The notes under the pieces: generated by a model
The model's database searches: none
What the model saw: the letters and a program-made list of their open reading frames with translations, nothing else
Told to the model about the DNA's origin: nothing
Source of the DNA: Aphelocoma coerulescens
Lineage: Eukaryota > Chordata > Aves > Passeriformes > Corvidae
DNA length: 64,000 bases
Reading direction: 5' to 3'
Assembly (NCBI RefSeq): GCF_041296385.1
Contig: NC_091015.1
Location: forward strand, 56,114,345 to 56,178,344
Position numbers and translations under genes: made by a program
Shown: in pieces, positions 11,801 to 21,100 of the stretch
Layout: every line of letters begins with the position of its first letter
Numbering within the stretch: the stretch's first letter is position 1

Positions 11801-14226
11801 AAACTGGTCAAGTCAAGGAACAAAAATATTGACGAATGTGAACCTTAGTAAAGACTCACACACTAACTGAACATCTTTTTGAACCTATTTAGCTTATTCA
11901 AGTACTTACTTTGGAAAGTACATCAACTTTAATAACAACTAAACCAATTTAAATCTGCCTGTATTTGAAATCTGAATGTACTCAGGCAAGTCATTTACAC
12001 AAATTAATCTGGAAAAATCACAAACAACACTGCCTCAAGACCTAACTTCTCATTTGCCTGTTCTAACCACCTCACTTTCTGAAGACATACTCCTAATAAA
12101 TTGTAAATTTAATTAGGACACTTACAGTTACCATCAGTTTACCAACTAATTTACAGAGGCACATACAAGAATGAGGTTCAAGTCACACAGAAAACTTGAA
12201 ATATTATGTTCAGCAGTGACAGCAACTGATTTCTGTTTTATACCCTTAGAGAACACTGCAAGGCCTGTATATAAAGTCTCTGTGTTCTGATGTATTCCCA
12301 CCACCTTAAAATAGTGTTGTAATAGAAGTTATATCCAGGACCTATCATACTGAAGGAACAGAGAAATCTTATCAACAAGCTTTTAACACTGATCTGGTTT
12401 AAAATGGAAAAAAAAAGGGAGAGGGCGGGGAGCTACTAAAAGCAAAAAGACTTACACACATTTGAAAAAAGCAGTAGCACTCAACATCAAAAATATATCA
12501 AGCCAAAAATACACTTTTTGAATTTACTATACATGGGAGCCATCCTAATTAATACCTTTCTACTCTCCCACGTTATTACTTTAATTTGAAAGGTCCTATG
12601 AAATAAAAATACTGTGTTCAGTTATTAGTTTAACTGCAAGTGCAGTAGATCTAAATTAAATTGGAATTACTGAGATAATTTTCATTGAAGAAACTCCCCA
12701 TTCTTTAACCCAGCATAAATTTGGGTATCATGAACTAGTCATTTAATACTGAGAGGCATGTTGAGGAATCTATTTTCATCAGAAGAAAGATGTTTTAGGA
12801 AACTGAAATTTAACACTATACCACTGTTTAAAGCCTACAGTGCAACATGAAAACCTCTTGTTCATTAAGGTTCTTTCCTTGCAGGAGCTCAATTTAGCAG
12901 GATCATTCACAGGATGAGTCAGAAAACTAGTGTTTAAACACAAACTCGTCACTGGAGGAGATTCTAGTGAGGAGGATGAAGCAGCAATCAGCTGGAGTCA
13001 TATTTTTGTTTTTCACAGCAGATAGGCTCTTTCAGAAGAGAATTACTCACAGTAATAACTACATCTACAAACTCTCAAAACTGTTTAACAGATGTCAATG
13101 TACCAGTGACACAGCCCAAGTTGTTGGCTGCTTTTCTTCTTCTTTCTCCAAAAAGCCGACACCCTTTCTGAGACAAAGCTACTATTTTATTTTCCTCTGT
13201 CAAAAAAAAATCAACAGTAATTCTTCTATTGAACTAGGTGAAAAATAATTTACAATATAAATGCCACCTTCTTCTGATGTTTTCTAAAGCCTCGTTGTAG
13301 GCCCCATATGCTGCTGTAGTTCTCACACAGTTCTCTGGAACAAATTTTTAAATATACCGTTCTGTATGACTGCCATTCTACACATATACAGTATTATCAA
13401 TTATTGCCTATGCTTTTTCCATAGCCTCTTTTTAATTGCCAAATTTAGAACTTGGAGGAATTCAGAAATAAACAGTACTTCCCTCAGGAACAAAAAAGGC
13501 TATAGGTATTAAGTTTCAAAATACAAGTTTAACACCTGACAGCAGAATTTTCAGCACAATCTCAAGAAAAATGGCTTCTCAAGGAGGAAATAATTTTGGA
13601 GGTTGTTCAACTACATGTTTCAAATAATATTATGAAAAAACATCTATCTGCTCCACACCTCACTGAATTCCCTAGATCGTGTTAACCTTCAGTATATTGC
13701 TTATACTTTAGGACAGAACTCTTAGCCAGAGCTGTTAGATTTACAAAAATTAGTCTCAAATTCAGTTATCTGAGATACCTAAATCTCAGTTCCCAAAAAA
13801 AGCTAAGTGAAGCATTAGTAAGCATCTTTAGCGATATCGCCTTTCAGGATGCTACACTGCGATCGTCTCACACGATGTATAAGAGCAGCTTCCTATTTGC
13901 TACATTGCCAACTTCCCTGAAAGCAGAGGGACGGCCATCGCCTTCATGCAGATCACTCTTCGGCAGCAGGACTTGTTTATTTTGCAGGGTTTACGGGAAG
14001 TCTTGACCGCCTGTCCCCAAGTCGCCGCAGGGCCAGCCTTACCGACAAGGCGAGAGAAAAGAGCTGGCCAACAACTCACCGGCTTACTGGGGTACACCTT
14101 GGAGAGGTGGGACTTCAGCTTGCCCACAGTCCACTCCAGAAAGCAGCTGATGGTCTGGTCGGTGTATTTCTGGTTGGGGGCCTTGATGATGAGGGTCACC
14201 GGGTGCTCCACCACGCTCTGGTCCAT
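2726..14226 (-). CDS. HERPUD2: HERPUD2, 5' part of gene (coding exons 1-4)
   Basis: The coding sequence joins 14226-14080, 8504-8427, 5004-4891 and 2883-2726 on the minus strand, giving 165 codons plus two bases that open the next exon. The protein starts MDQSVVEHPVTLIIKAPNQK and continues through a ubiquitin-like fold (LVYSGRLLPDHLQLKDVLRK, DEYHMVHLVCTSRTPPSSP) into a Ser/Thr-rich linker ending HQFPYLMQ. This matches vertebrate HERPUD2 as I recall it, a roughly 400-residue ER membrane protein related to HERPUD1/HERP, which works with the HRD1 ubiquitin-ligase complex in ER-associated degradation. The linker distinguishes it from HERPUD1. All splice sites are GT-AG, and exons 1-3 end in phase 0, so the frame is continuous. 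The remaining exons, with the membrane hairpin and acidic tail, lie left of position 1; I searched 1-2725 and found none of them. The HERPUD2 identification is strong; the functional detail is family knowledge. Confidence 0.95.
2884..4890 (-). other. HERPUD2: HERPUD2 intron 3
   Basis: A phase-0 intron of about 2.0 kb. Apart from the candidate microexon at 3666-3686, no repeat, RNA gene or coding segment was recognised. Confidence 0.85.
3666..3686 (-). other. HERPUD2: candidate 21-nt cassette microexon of HERPUD2
   Basis: On the minus strand a long pyrimidine-rich tract ending TTGTCTTTGTAG (acceptor at 3690-3687) precedes 21 bases that are followed directly by GTAAGTAA, a near-ideal donor (from 3665 downward). 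The segment lies in the intron between coding exons 3 and 4, whose junction is phase 0. Its length is a multiple of three, and it would insert GKCDTDV between the polyserine run and NLDRSG without a stop. The splice signals are seen directly. Actual use as an exon is inference, since no transcript evidence is available here. The residues just inside the donor (GTC) are not consensus, as is common for regulated microexons. Confidence 0.5.
4891..5004 (-). CDS. HERPUD2: HERPUD2 coding exon 3
   Basis: The acceptor TTTTTAG precedes CAAGATGAA, and the donor is TCA|GTGAGT. The exon has 38 codons, phase 0 at both ends. It begins QDEYHMVHLVCTSRTPPSSP, the last strand of the ubiquitin-like domain, and ends in a low-complexity run of five serines that starts the linker. 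Because the exon ends in phase 0, a cassette whose length is a multiple of three could be inserted after it without a frameshift (see 3666-3686). Confidence 0.94.
5710..5728. repeat. poly-C tract, 19 bases
   Basis: An uninterrupted run of 19 C on the plus strand (G on the HERPUD2 sense strand) within intron 2. G-runs of this length can form quadruplexes and are prone to length errors in sequencing and replication, so the exact length should be treated with caution. Confidence 0.95.
8045..8172 (+). mobile_element. CR1 LINE 3' end fragment
   Basis: This is the 3' untranslated end of a CR1 element in plus orientation. It runs from GCCAGGTTGGATGGAGCTCT through CTAGATGATCTACAAGGTCC and TTCCAACTGAAATCATTCCA to the octamer-like tail ATGATTCTATGAT that is diagnostic of CR1. 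The copy is 5'-truncated, as nearly all CR1 copies are. It lies antisense to HERPUD2 within intron 2 and codes for nothing. Confidence 0.9.
8427..8504 (-). CDS. HERPUD2: HERPUD2 coding exon 2
   Basis: The acceptor is CTCCTAG and the donor AAA|GTAAGC. The exon has 26 codons in phase 0 at both ends, reading STKDQRLVYSGRLLP and then DHLQLKDVLRK. It carries the second half of the ubiquitin-like core. The pattern of conserved hydrophobics and the LVYSGRLL motif correspond to the QRLIFAGKQL stretch of ubiquitin. Confidence 0.95.
8505..14079 (-). other. HERPUD2: HERPUD2 intron 1
   Basis: The longest intron in view, about 5.6 kb, phase 0, between the ubiquitin-like exons. It is AT-rich. The promoter-proximal end (13830-14079) is enriched in CpG and forms the shore of the island. 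An open minus-strand stretch at 11235-10927, ending in a good donor (CTCAG|GTAGGTG at 10931), is discussed under findings. No interspersed repeat was recognised here. Confidence 0.85.
14080..14226 (-). CDS. HERPUD2: HERPUD2 coding exon 1
   Basis: This exon holds 49 codons, from the initiator Met to Pro of VYPSKP, followed by the donor CCG|GTGAGT. The start at 14226 was chosen because the protein family begins MDQS. The ATG also sits in a strong context (A at -3, G at +4). The same frame stays open upstream into the GC-rich leader (a GTG at 14277), but it has no in-frame AUG there, so that extension is not taken as coding. The exon encodes the first strands and helix of the ubiquitin-like domain. 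Confidence 0.95.
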
Positions 14227-14316
14227 GCTGCCCGCGGGGCCGGCCGGCCCTGCCCCGCTCTCCTTCTCCCCGGGCACACGACGCCGCTCGAACCTTTGGG
14301 GTGGCTCCGAGCGGGT

Positions 14317-14361
14317 TCAGCGGCCGGGGGCGAACTTCCTGGCGGAGCTGGGGGAGCCCAT
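14317..14361 (-). other. candidate upstream ORF in HERPUD2 leader
   Basis: Reading toward HERPUD2, the nearest AUG upstream of the main start is at 14361-14359 (GGGATGG, G at -3 and +4, a good context). It opens a 14-codon frame, MGSPSSARKFAPGR, that stops at 14317, about 90 bases before the HERPUD2 AUG, and it is not in frame with the main coding sequence. It is part of the mRNA only if transcription starts upstream of 14361, which the sequence alone cannot prove. Confidence 0.4.
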
Positions 14362-14904
14362 CCCCGTGCTGGCGCTCCGGGAACCGCAGCCACGGGAGAT
14401 CGCACCCTCGTCCCCCCCGCCAGCGAGGGTAGAAGGAACAGCGCGGCACCCGGAACGCACCCGGCCAAACCAAACCCCTCCACCCGCAGCACCACCTCGG
14501 CCTCCGACCGCGGCCGCCGCGTAAAATGGAGGCCGGAAGCGGCGCCGCCGCTGCCCCCGCCCCCCGCCGCTCCCGCCGAGCGGCACCGGGGGGCGCCCGG
14601 GGGCCGGGCAGGCCGCGCGTGACGCCATGGCGGGGGGGGCTGTGTGGTGCCGCTGCCATTGTGGCCGTGGGCGGCGGCCGCGGGGCGAGGTGTGGGTGTT
14701 CAGCGGCTGCTCGGGTCGGGGTGTTCATTCACAAGAAGGTCTCAACGACTGAAAAGCTTAAATGCTTCTTAGCATGGGAATTAAAGCTTTGCTGCCCGTG
14801 TGTCTTGCCTCCGTCACCGTTGCGTGGGAATGCCGCAGTGTAGTTATCCCAAATATCCTTGTGAGGTCAGGAAGTGCTATTTTATAACCAGAATGGAGGC
14901 CATT

Positions 14905-15862
14905 GAATCACAAAGAATCACAAAATCACAGAATGGTTTGGGTTGGAAGGGACCTTAAAGATCATCTGCTTCCAGCCCCCTGACATGGGCAGGGACATCT
15001 TGCAGCAGGACCGGGTTGCTCAGAGCCCCATCCAGCCTGGCTTTGAGCACTGGCCAGGATGTGGCATCCACAGCTTTCCTGGGCAGCCTGTGCCAGTGCC
15101 TCACTACCTTCACAGTAAAGACTTTCCTAATATTTAATATAAACCTATTCTCTTTCAGTTTGAATCCATTCCCCCTTGTAAATAGTCCCTCTCCATCTTT
15201 CTCGTAAGTTCCTTTCAGATACTACAAGGCTGCAATTAGGTCACCCTGAAGCCTTCTCTTTTCCAAGCTAAACAAACCCCCTTCTCAGCCTTTCTTCTAG
15301 GAGAGATGTTCCATCCCTCTAATTGTCTTGGTGGCCTCCTCTGGACTCACTCCAACAGGTCCATGTCCTTCCTGTGCTGGGATCCCAGAGCTGGATGCAG
15401 CACTGCAGGTGGAGTCTCACCAGAGCAGAGCAGAGGGGCAGAATCCCCTCCCTCCCCTGCTGCCCATACTGCTTTGAATGCAGCCCAGGACACATTCGGC
15501 TTTCTGGGCTGCGAGTGCACATTGCTGGGTCATGTCCAGCCTTTCATCCACCAGCACCCCCAAGTCCTTTTCCCCTGGGCTGTTCTTTATCTGTTCGTCC
15601 CCTGCCTTGTGTTGATACCGAGGGTTGTCTCAACCCAGGTGTAGCACCTTGCACTTGGTCTTGTTAAATCTCATTAGATTCCCATGGGCTCACTTCTTGA
15701 GCTTGTCCAGGTCCCTCTGGATGGTATCCTGGCATCACTCAGCTTGGTGTCATCTGCACATTTGCTGAGAGTGCACTCACACTTGTTTATATCATTAATG
15801 GAGATATTAAATAACACTTGTCTCAATATGGACCCCTTATGTTGCTCAATAATTCTGTCTAA
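14905..15862 (-). mobile_element. CR1 LINE fragment with decayed reverse transcriptase
   Basis: A minus-strand CR1 copy of nearly 1 kb, 5'-truncated. Its 3' tail is at the left (AATCACAAAGAATCACAAAA, complement of the ATTCT/GTGATT tail), followed by the typical GGTTTGGGTTGGAAGGGACC and CCATGGGCAGGGAC-type block. It then runs through the ORF2 C-terminal region to the reverse-transcriptase palm, where the minus frame near 15860-15740 reads VLFNISINDINK and ADDTKLSD. The palm Asp-Asp pair is still visible, but stops and frameshifts interrupt the frame, so it is a dead copy. It starts about 200 bases upstream of the HERPUD2 CpG island. Confidence 0.92.
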
Positions 15863-17202
15863 AACCATAAAATAAGTTTCTGAATTTCCAGGTTAGCAGT
15901 GCAGACTTTTAATCATCAACGTGATTTTTCAGTTGCTGGGAAAGAAAATACTTTAAAGGATAACCATCAAGGTGGTTGGATAAAATGACAGTGAATAAGG
16001 GAGAAGTCCAGTTCATAATACTTCTGCTAAATCTCTACAATAAAAGTTGGCCTCATTAACTTGATAAAAAAAAAAAAAGCTTATAAACACCCAAATTGTC
16101 TCTTTAACAAACAGTGTTTCCTTCTATTCCCTTCTGTCATCAAACACTGTATGTAACTACAGAAGGCACAGGAGTTTCAGACAGGTTTGATTTTTCCAGT
16201 AGATAGTGTCCCTTTAATGCCAAAGAATCAGACCTTTAATTAAGCTGGAGTGAGGCACAGAGAAGTTTGCTAATAGAGGACCATAAGGAACTCCAGCTTC
16301 CAAAGGGAAAGATAAAAAGAAAAGCCTGAAGGAATATCATTAGCCCCCAGAACCTAATCCTTCCTTTTAAATAAAACCCGGATGCAGACAACAGCTAATG
16401 TTAGAATTTGCAAAAGCGGAGGAAATAGTCCTTATTTTTATGTTTATTGACTTTTAATTGCCTTCCTCTACAACCACGCCTTTGCAAACCTCGTGTTTGA
16501 GATTGGAGCATGAGACCTCAGGTGTGTTCCTACAGCACCTGTTGTATTTGAGATGGCTTATCAAATTGTTGATGTGGACAACTGGTACTTGACAGCACCT
16601 TCAGCTACAACACTGGACATGCTCATACCAGTTTCCCAGTTTCCTCCCTTGTTACATAAGAACAATTGTTTGTTCTTGAAATTCTGAACGTGCTGTCACT
16701 ACCAGAGAATGTTACTTGGAATTCCTGGGAATTTCCAAGAATTAACAGGAATTTCCAAACACCAGGCAAATATTTGTACATAAGGCAATGCACCAAAATG
16801 GATCAGCTAGCTGATCATCAGCACTTGGAAGGATTAATATGCAAAAATCAAGTCAAATAGTCCATAGAATTTTTCATTCAGGGTGGTTGCAATTTTATTG
16901 CTTGGCAATTTGGTAGTCTATAAATACACACAGTATTTCTATAGTGCACATTTTAGCTACTATACAAAATTTCAGACTTGGGATAACCGAGAAATCTCCT
17001 GAGTTAGAACCTGAGAACAGTAAGATCTCGTCTGTGGTGGCATTTTAGAATCTGCATGTTGTGACAGCTCTATGAACAGATCCCTGCACAGTACACAGGC
17101 CCTCAGAGGGCAGCATAACATTTGTACCAATCTCATTTTAGGACTAAAACATAAATTTTGTAAAAATGGTTCAGCATTAATTTATGTTCCAGAAAATCAG
17201 AC
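15863..17202. other. intergenic, no feature seen
   Basis: AT-rich unique sequence between two CR1 fragments. It includes a 12-base A run near 16067 and no open frame longer than chance. Nothing was recognised. Confidence 0.7.
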
Positions 17203-17270
17203 TCATAGAATTATAGAATGATTTGGGTTGGAAGTGACCTTAAAGATCATTCCAAATCCCTGCCATGGGT
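17203..17270 (-). mobile_element. short CR1 LINE 3' end
   Basis: About 70 bases of CR1 3' end in minus orientation. TCATAGAATTATAGAATG is the complement of the CR1 tail, followed by ATTTGGGTTGGAAGTGACCT, TAAAGATCAT and CCTGCCATGGG. It is severely 5'-truncated. Confidence 0.88.
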
Positions 17271-17714
17271 GCATAAATGCCTTTTGAATATACATTGTGA
17301 GATATCATATTACACCAAGAGTCCATTTGATATTTTAACATGCAAGAAATTATGTCGTTATGTTTAATACTTGTCTAGCTTGACATACCGTGACACATCC
17401 ACAGCAATCTTTTTGCATATTTGTGTCCTCTGTGACATCTCTGTAGTTCAGAGGATAAATTGTGGCAAATCTTTAAGGATGCCAAAGCTTTTCTTTTTTT
17501 GTAAAGGAATTCATGCATTAAAATGTAATAAAAGACTGAGGGATCATCTTCTGACTCTTGAAACGTCTAAACCAGGTACCTGATTTGAGAGTTGGGCCTT
17601 CTTATACAGCCACTAGACTATCCATGGGAAAATTCATAACCTATGAGATCCTGCATCTCTAGGCTCTTAATTAAGGCACAGTGGATACATGTATGATTAA
17701 GCTATTAAAGAGTA

Positions 17715-18142
17715 TCCACGGGGGGCCATGAAGATGGTGACCAGTCTAGAGGGGAATTCATACAGGGCATGGCTGAGGTCACTTGGTCTGTTCAGCCTGA
17801 AGGAGACTGAGGGGAGGCTCATTGCAGTCAGCAGCTTCCTCACAAGCAGAAGTGGAGGGGCAGACACTGGTCTCTTTCCTGTGGTGACCAGTGACAAGAC
17901 CTGAAGGAATGTCATGAAGCTGTGCCAGGGGAGGTTTAGGTTGGGCAAATACCAGAGGGTGGCTGGGCACTGGAACAGGCTCCCCAGGGAAGTGGTCAGC
18001 ACTAAGCCTGACAGAGTGCAAGAAGTGTTTGGACAATGCTCTCGGGCACATGGTGTGATTCTTGGGGTGTCCTGTGCAGGAACAGGACTTGGACTCCATG
18101 ATTCTTGTGGGTCCCTTCCAATTCAGGATATTCTGTGATTCT
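17715..18142 (+). mobile_element. CR1 LINE fragment, ORF2 C-terminus and 3' UTR
   Basis: A plus-oriented CR1 copy. Its left part translates in pieces to the end of ORF2 (LGLFSLKE, HWNRLPREVVS), and its right end is the 3' UTR with GACTTGGACTCCATGATTCT, GGTCCCTTCCAATTCAGGAT and the tail ATTCTGTGATTCT. The reading frame is broken by stops and small indels. It diverges more from the other copies in the window than they do from each other, consistent with a different CR1 subfamily. Confidence 0.88.
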
Positions 18143-21100
18143 TGTCCATGCTGATACCCATTTCTCAGACTGGAATAGATCAAATTCTCAAGTTATTGGC
18201 AGTAAAATATCATCTCTATTTCTCAATTATTTTTATTAATTTATTTATCTCCTGATAAGGTAGTATACAGTCTAAAAACTCGGATCATTTCTGTCTTTCA
18301 ATTCCTCTGCAGAAGCCAGCAGGGCACAGCTTAGGCATTATAACATGAAGTAAAATCACAGCAGTTGCAAGCTGAGTTACAAGCTGAGTTGCAACTAACA
18401 AATTCAGCCTCTTCTGTTATTTATACTAATAGTAGGGGTCATGTGAAATGTCTGACCTGTATGTGGGATGACAACCAGAAAGAACTTGAGAATCTCTATG
18501 CTCACACACATCAGTTTTCTCCAACACTTTTTAAAAACTCTGCCTTACCATGAAACAATCACAAGGATTCCCACATTCCTTCTCCAGAACAAATGACTTT
18601 GAGAAAATCAGTATTTCAGCCCTTGCAAAGATTTTTCCTTAAAAATCAGAGAATTTACATTTCAATTAATGATTTGGAAAACTCGATTGACGAGGTAGAA
18701 AGAGTGGGGTTTTGCTGTTTGTGCTCCCTTCAGTTGTATACATGCAGCCAGAGTGGTTTATTCCTTAAGAAAACTAAGGGAAAGGTCATGTTGACATGGG
18801 TTTTGTCACTCTGGAAGTGTGTATCATCTCCTCAGTACTAGAAATATTGCAGTTCCCAACAGTACTATAGGGATTTCTGTAATGGATTTCCGTCAGGAAA
18901 AATCTCACTGTAAGCCTTTTTGTTGCCATATTAACAACACTGACAAACAGGTTTGACTACATGTCTTTTGACAAGAAGTATATGATTTGTCAGTGATATT
19001 TCTGATATTTCTGTAAGCAAACAAACTGAAATTCATATGTCTTTAAATATAATAATGGGCTTCTTGGTTTTTTGTCTGGACTTACATGCTTATGTTTTCT
19101 ACATGTACCAGTTGATCCTCCCCCTAACCTTTGAGCTCAGTGGCCAATTTCTATCAAATGTCATGAGTAGAACTACAGAGCTATTAAAAGAGAGAGAGAG
19201 AGAGACCTTACAAACGTATTCACTGATAAGAAAGCGAATAATCCTTCTCCTTTCTAGCCACCAGAGAATTCAAATGGAGCAGACTGAGAGGGAAATACAG
19301 AACTACTTGTTTTCACTTGCAAATCATGTAAAGAATGAGACAGTTTAAGGCCCCATGAGTCTGCAAGGGGTGGCTGGCGAACATATGGCAACATGGAAAT
19401 GGGCTTCTAATGCATTCAGCTGGGCTATGCAGTTTCAACAGTAACTGCTGGAATAAAGTCCTACAAGACCAAGATCCGGTTTCTAACAGGGGTGTGAGGA
19501 TGGCTTTATTGGCCATTCTTGAACACACTTTTTACTGTGTGCAATGCTGCTAGCAGCGGTGATGCAGTTGCAGACACATATCTAAGGCATAACTTCTTGA
19601 ACTGGTTAAATGAAAATGTGATTCATCGGCAAACATTTTTGTCCTAGTGGCATCTCCATGACTGAAGAGGGGTAGCAGTTACCTATGCATTTTCCTTCTT
19701 ACATGTCGGGTACTCCAAAAGAGACAGACAGGTAAGAGAATGTGCTGGTGTTTTATTGTTTGCAAGGAAAATCTAACGGTAAATATGGCAGTTAAACAGC
19801 TGCAGGGATAGAAAAGTTTTAGGTGATCAGTAGCTTTCTGGAAGAGGGCTTGAATGGACCCTTCCTTTTGGAAGGACCCTTTTTTTTTTGAAATGGACCC
19901 TTTCCTGTAAAACTGCAGTATAAAAGAGCTAGACCTCTGTGTTATATGGTGTCAGATCAGATCTCTGATGTGATCTCAGACATGGAGTAAGGTTGTATAG
20001 AATGGCTTTTTACTTGCAGATCTAGCATCTTGTTTTATTTTTATGTTTTATTTGAAATTTTTTGTGTGCTAATAATTAATTATTCCTAGAGAGGTTTCAA
20101 ATTAGACCTGTATTTTCAGTAATTTGTCATCCATTTTAGACATTATGAAAACATTGCTAAAATTGTTTTGTTGCAGAATGCTAAAGAAAAATAATTTCAA
20201 ATACTTATTTTAAAACATTGCTAAAATGGCCATGGGAAATCTATCAAAACTGGCTATCATCATGATTTTTTTAGAAGAGCATTTGTTTTTGTAAAAAATA
20301 CTGTTTCCATTTAGCAAATTCCTTGTCTTTTTAAATTTCAAATAATTCTAAGACACTATGAAGAAAAATTTAAGACAAATCAGTATTTCTATGAAGAAAG
20401 ATCTCTTTCAAAGCACTAAATACAGGAAAGTCTACTGATATAATTGATTTTTAACTTTCAAAAAGCCTTTGACCTTACTGCCTACAAGAGGCTACTGATG
20501 AGATCAGTGCTGTGATCCAACTTCTGCTTCCATCAGTAGCATTCTTTACTCATGTGACGCCCCATTAACATTAAGAGACCTATCAGTCTTCCCCCATGAA
20601 AGAAATTGCAGTCAGCTCCCACAAAGACACTGATAGGGTAGTGTATGATAAAATGGCACTGAGACCTGAAAGAGTGTTTCTCACTCTAAATGTTTCCTTG
20701 TTTTCTGCTACTTGCTCGATTTTCTTTTGATGTTTGTAAGCCTTTTGGAGCAGAGACTATTTTCCACAATGCCTGGCTGTAGACCAAGCTTGTTGTGCTT
20801 TACAGACATGTATGAAATGTAGGAGGTGCATAACTGTCTGCAGGAACTGGGGCTTCTTTGTGCATCACATCATGCTGCCCCACAGTTCTGGGTCTATAAC
20901 CACAGAAGCAATAAATTCTAAAGGATCTCTCATAATTTGAGAACAAAGTGATAATTAAAAGAAGAAGAAACAAAGTGTGACCCTTTTTTTCATAGTTCTT
21001 TTTACAACAGTGTATAATTAGTCTGTGGAACTTGCTATCTAAAGATACTCCCAAGCCCCAGTTTTGAGGGCAGTGTCAGAAAGCATTGGATTAGGGAAGG

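Larger units (their letters stand above)
13990..14720. promoter_or_regulatory. HERPUD2: CpG island promoter of HERPUD2
   Basis: An abrupt rise in GC and CpG density covers coding exon 1, its leader and the upstream flank. No TATA box is evident, as expected for a housekeeping-type promoter. Visible candidate sites on the plus strand are AAAATGGAGG (14523-14532, YY1-like), CCGGAAG (14533-14539, ETS), and a CRE-like TGACGC with an adjacent ATGGCGG (14620-14633). No canonical ER-stress element (CCAAT-N9-CCACG) was found by eye, although HERPUD1 has them. The transcription start is not determined; it probably lies between about 14380 and 14540. Confidence 0.85.

Noticed and set aside
14084..14728. 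Overlapping long frames on both strands in the HERPUD2 island
   Set aside because: These are composition artefacts in CpG-rich DNA; only the MDQS frame has protein-family support.
15306..15667. Open frames of 112-114 codons on the plus strand
   Set aside because: These are antisense shadows of the CR1 element at 14905-15862.
18362..18396. Small direct and inverted repeat (AGTTGCAA ... TTGCAACT around two CAAGCTGAGTT units)
   Set aside because: It is short, isolated and without partner elements; probably a local duplication.
19850..19907. Repeated AATGGACCCTT blocks with a CCTTCC-TTTT-GGAAGG hairpin
   Set aside because: It looks like slippage duplication in low-complexity DNA, not a terminator or gene element.
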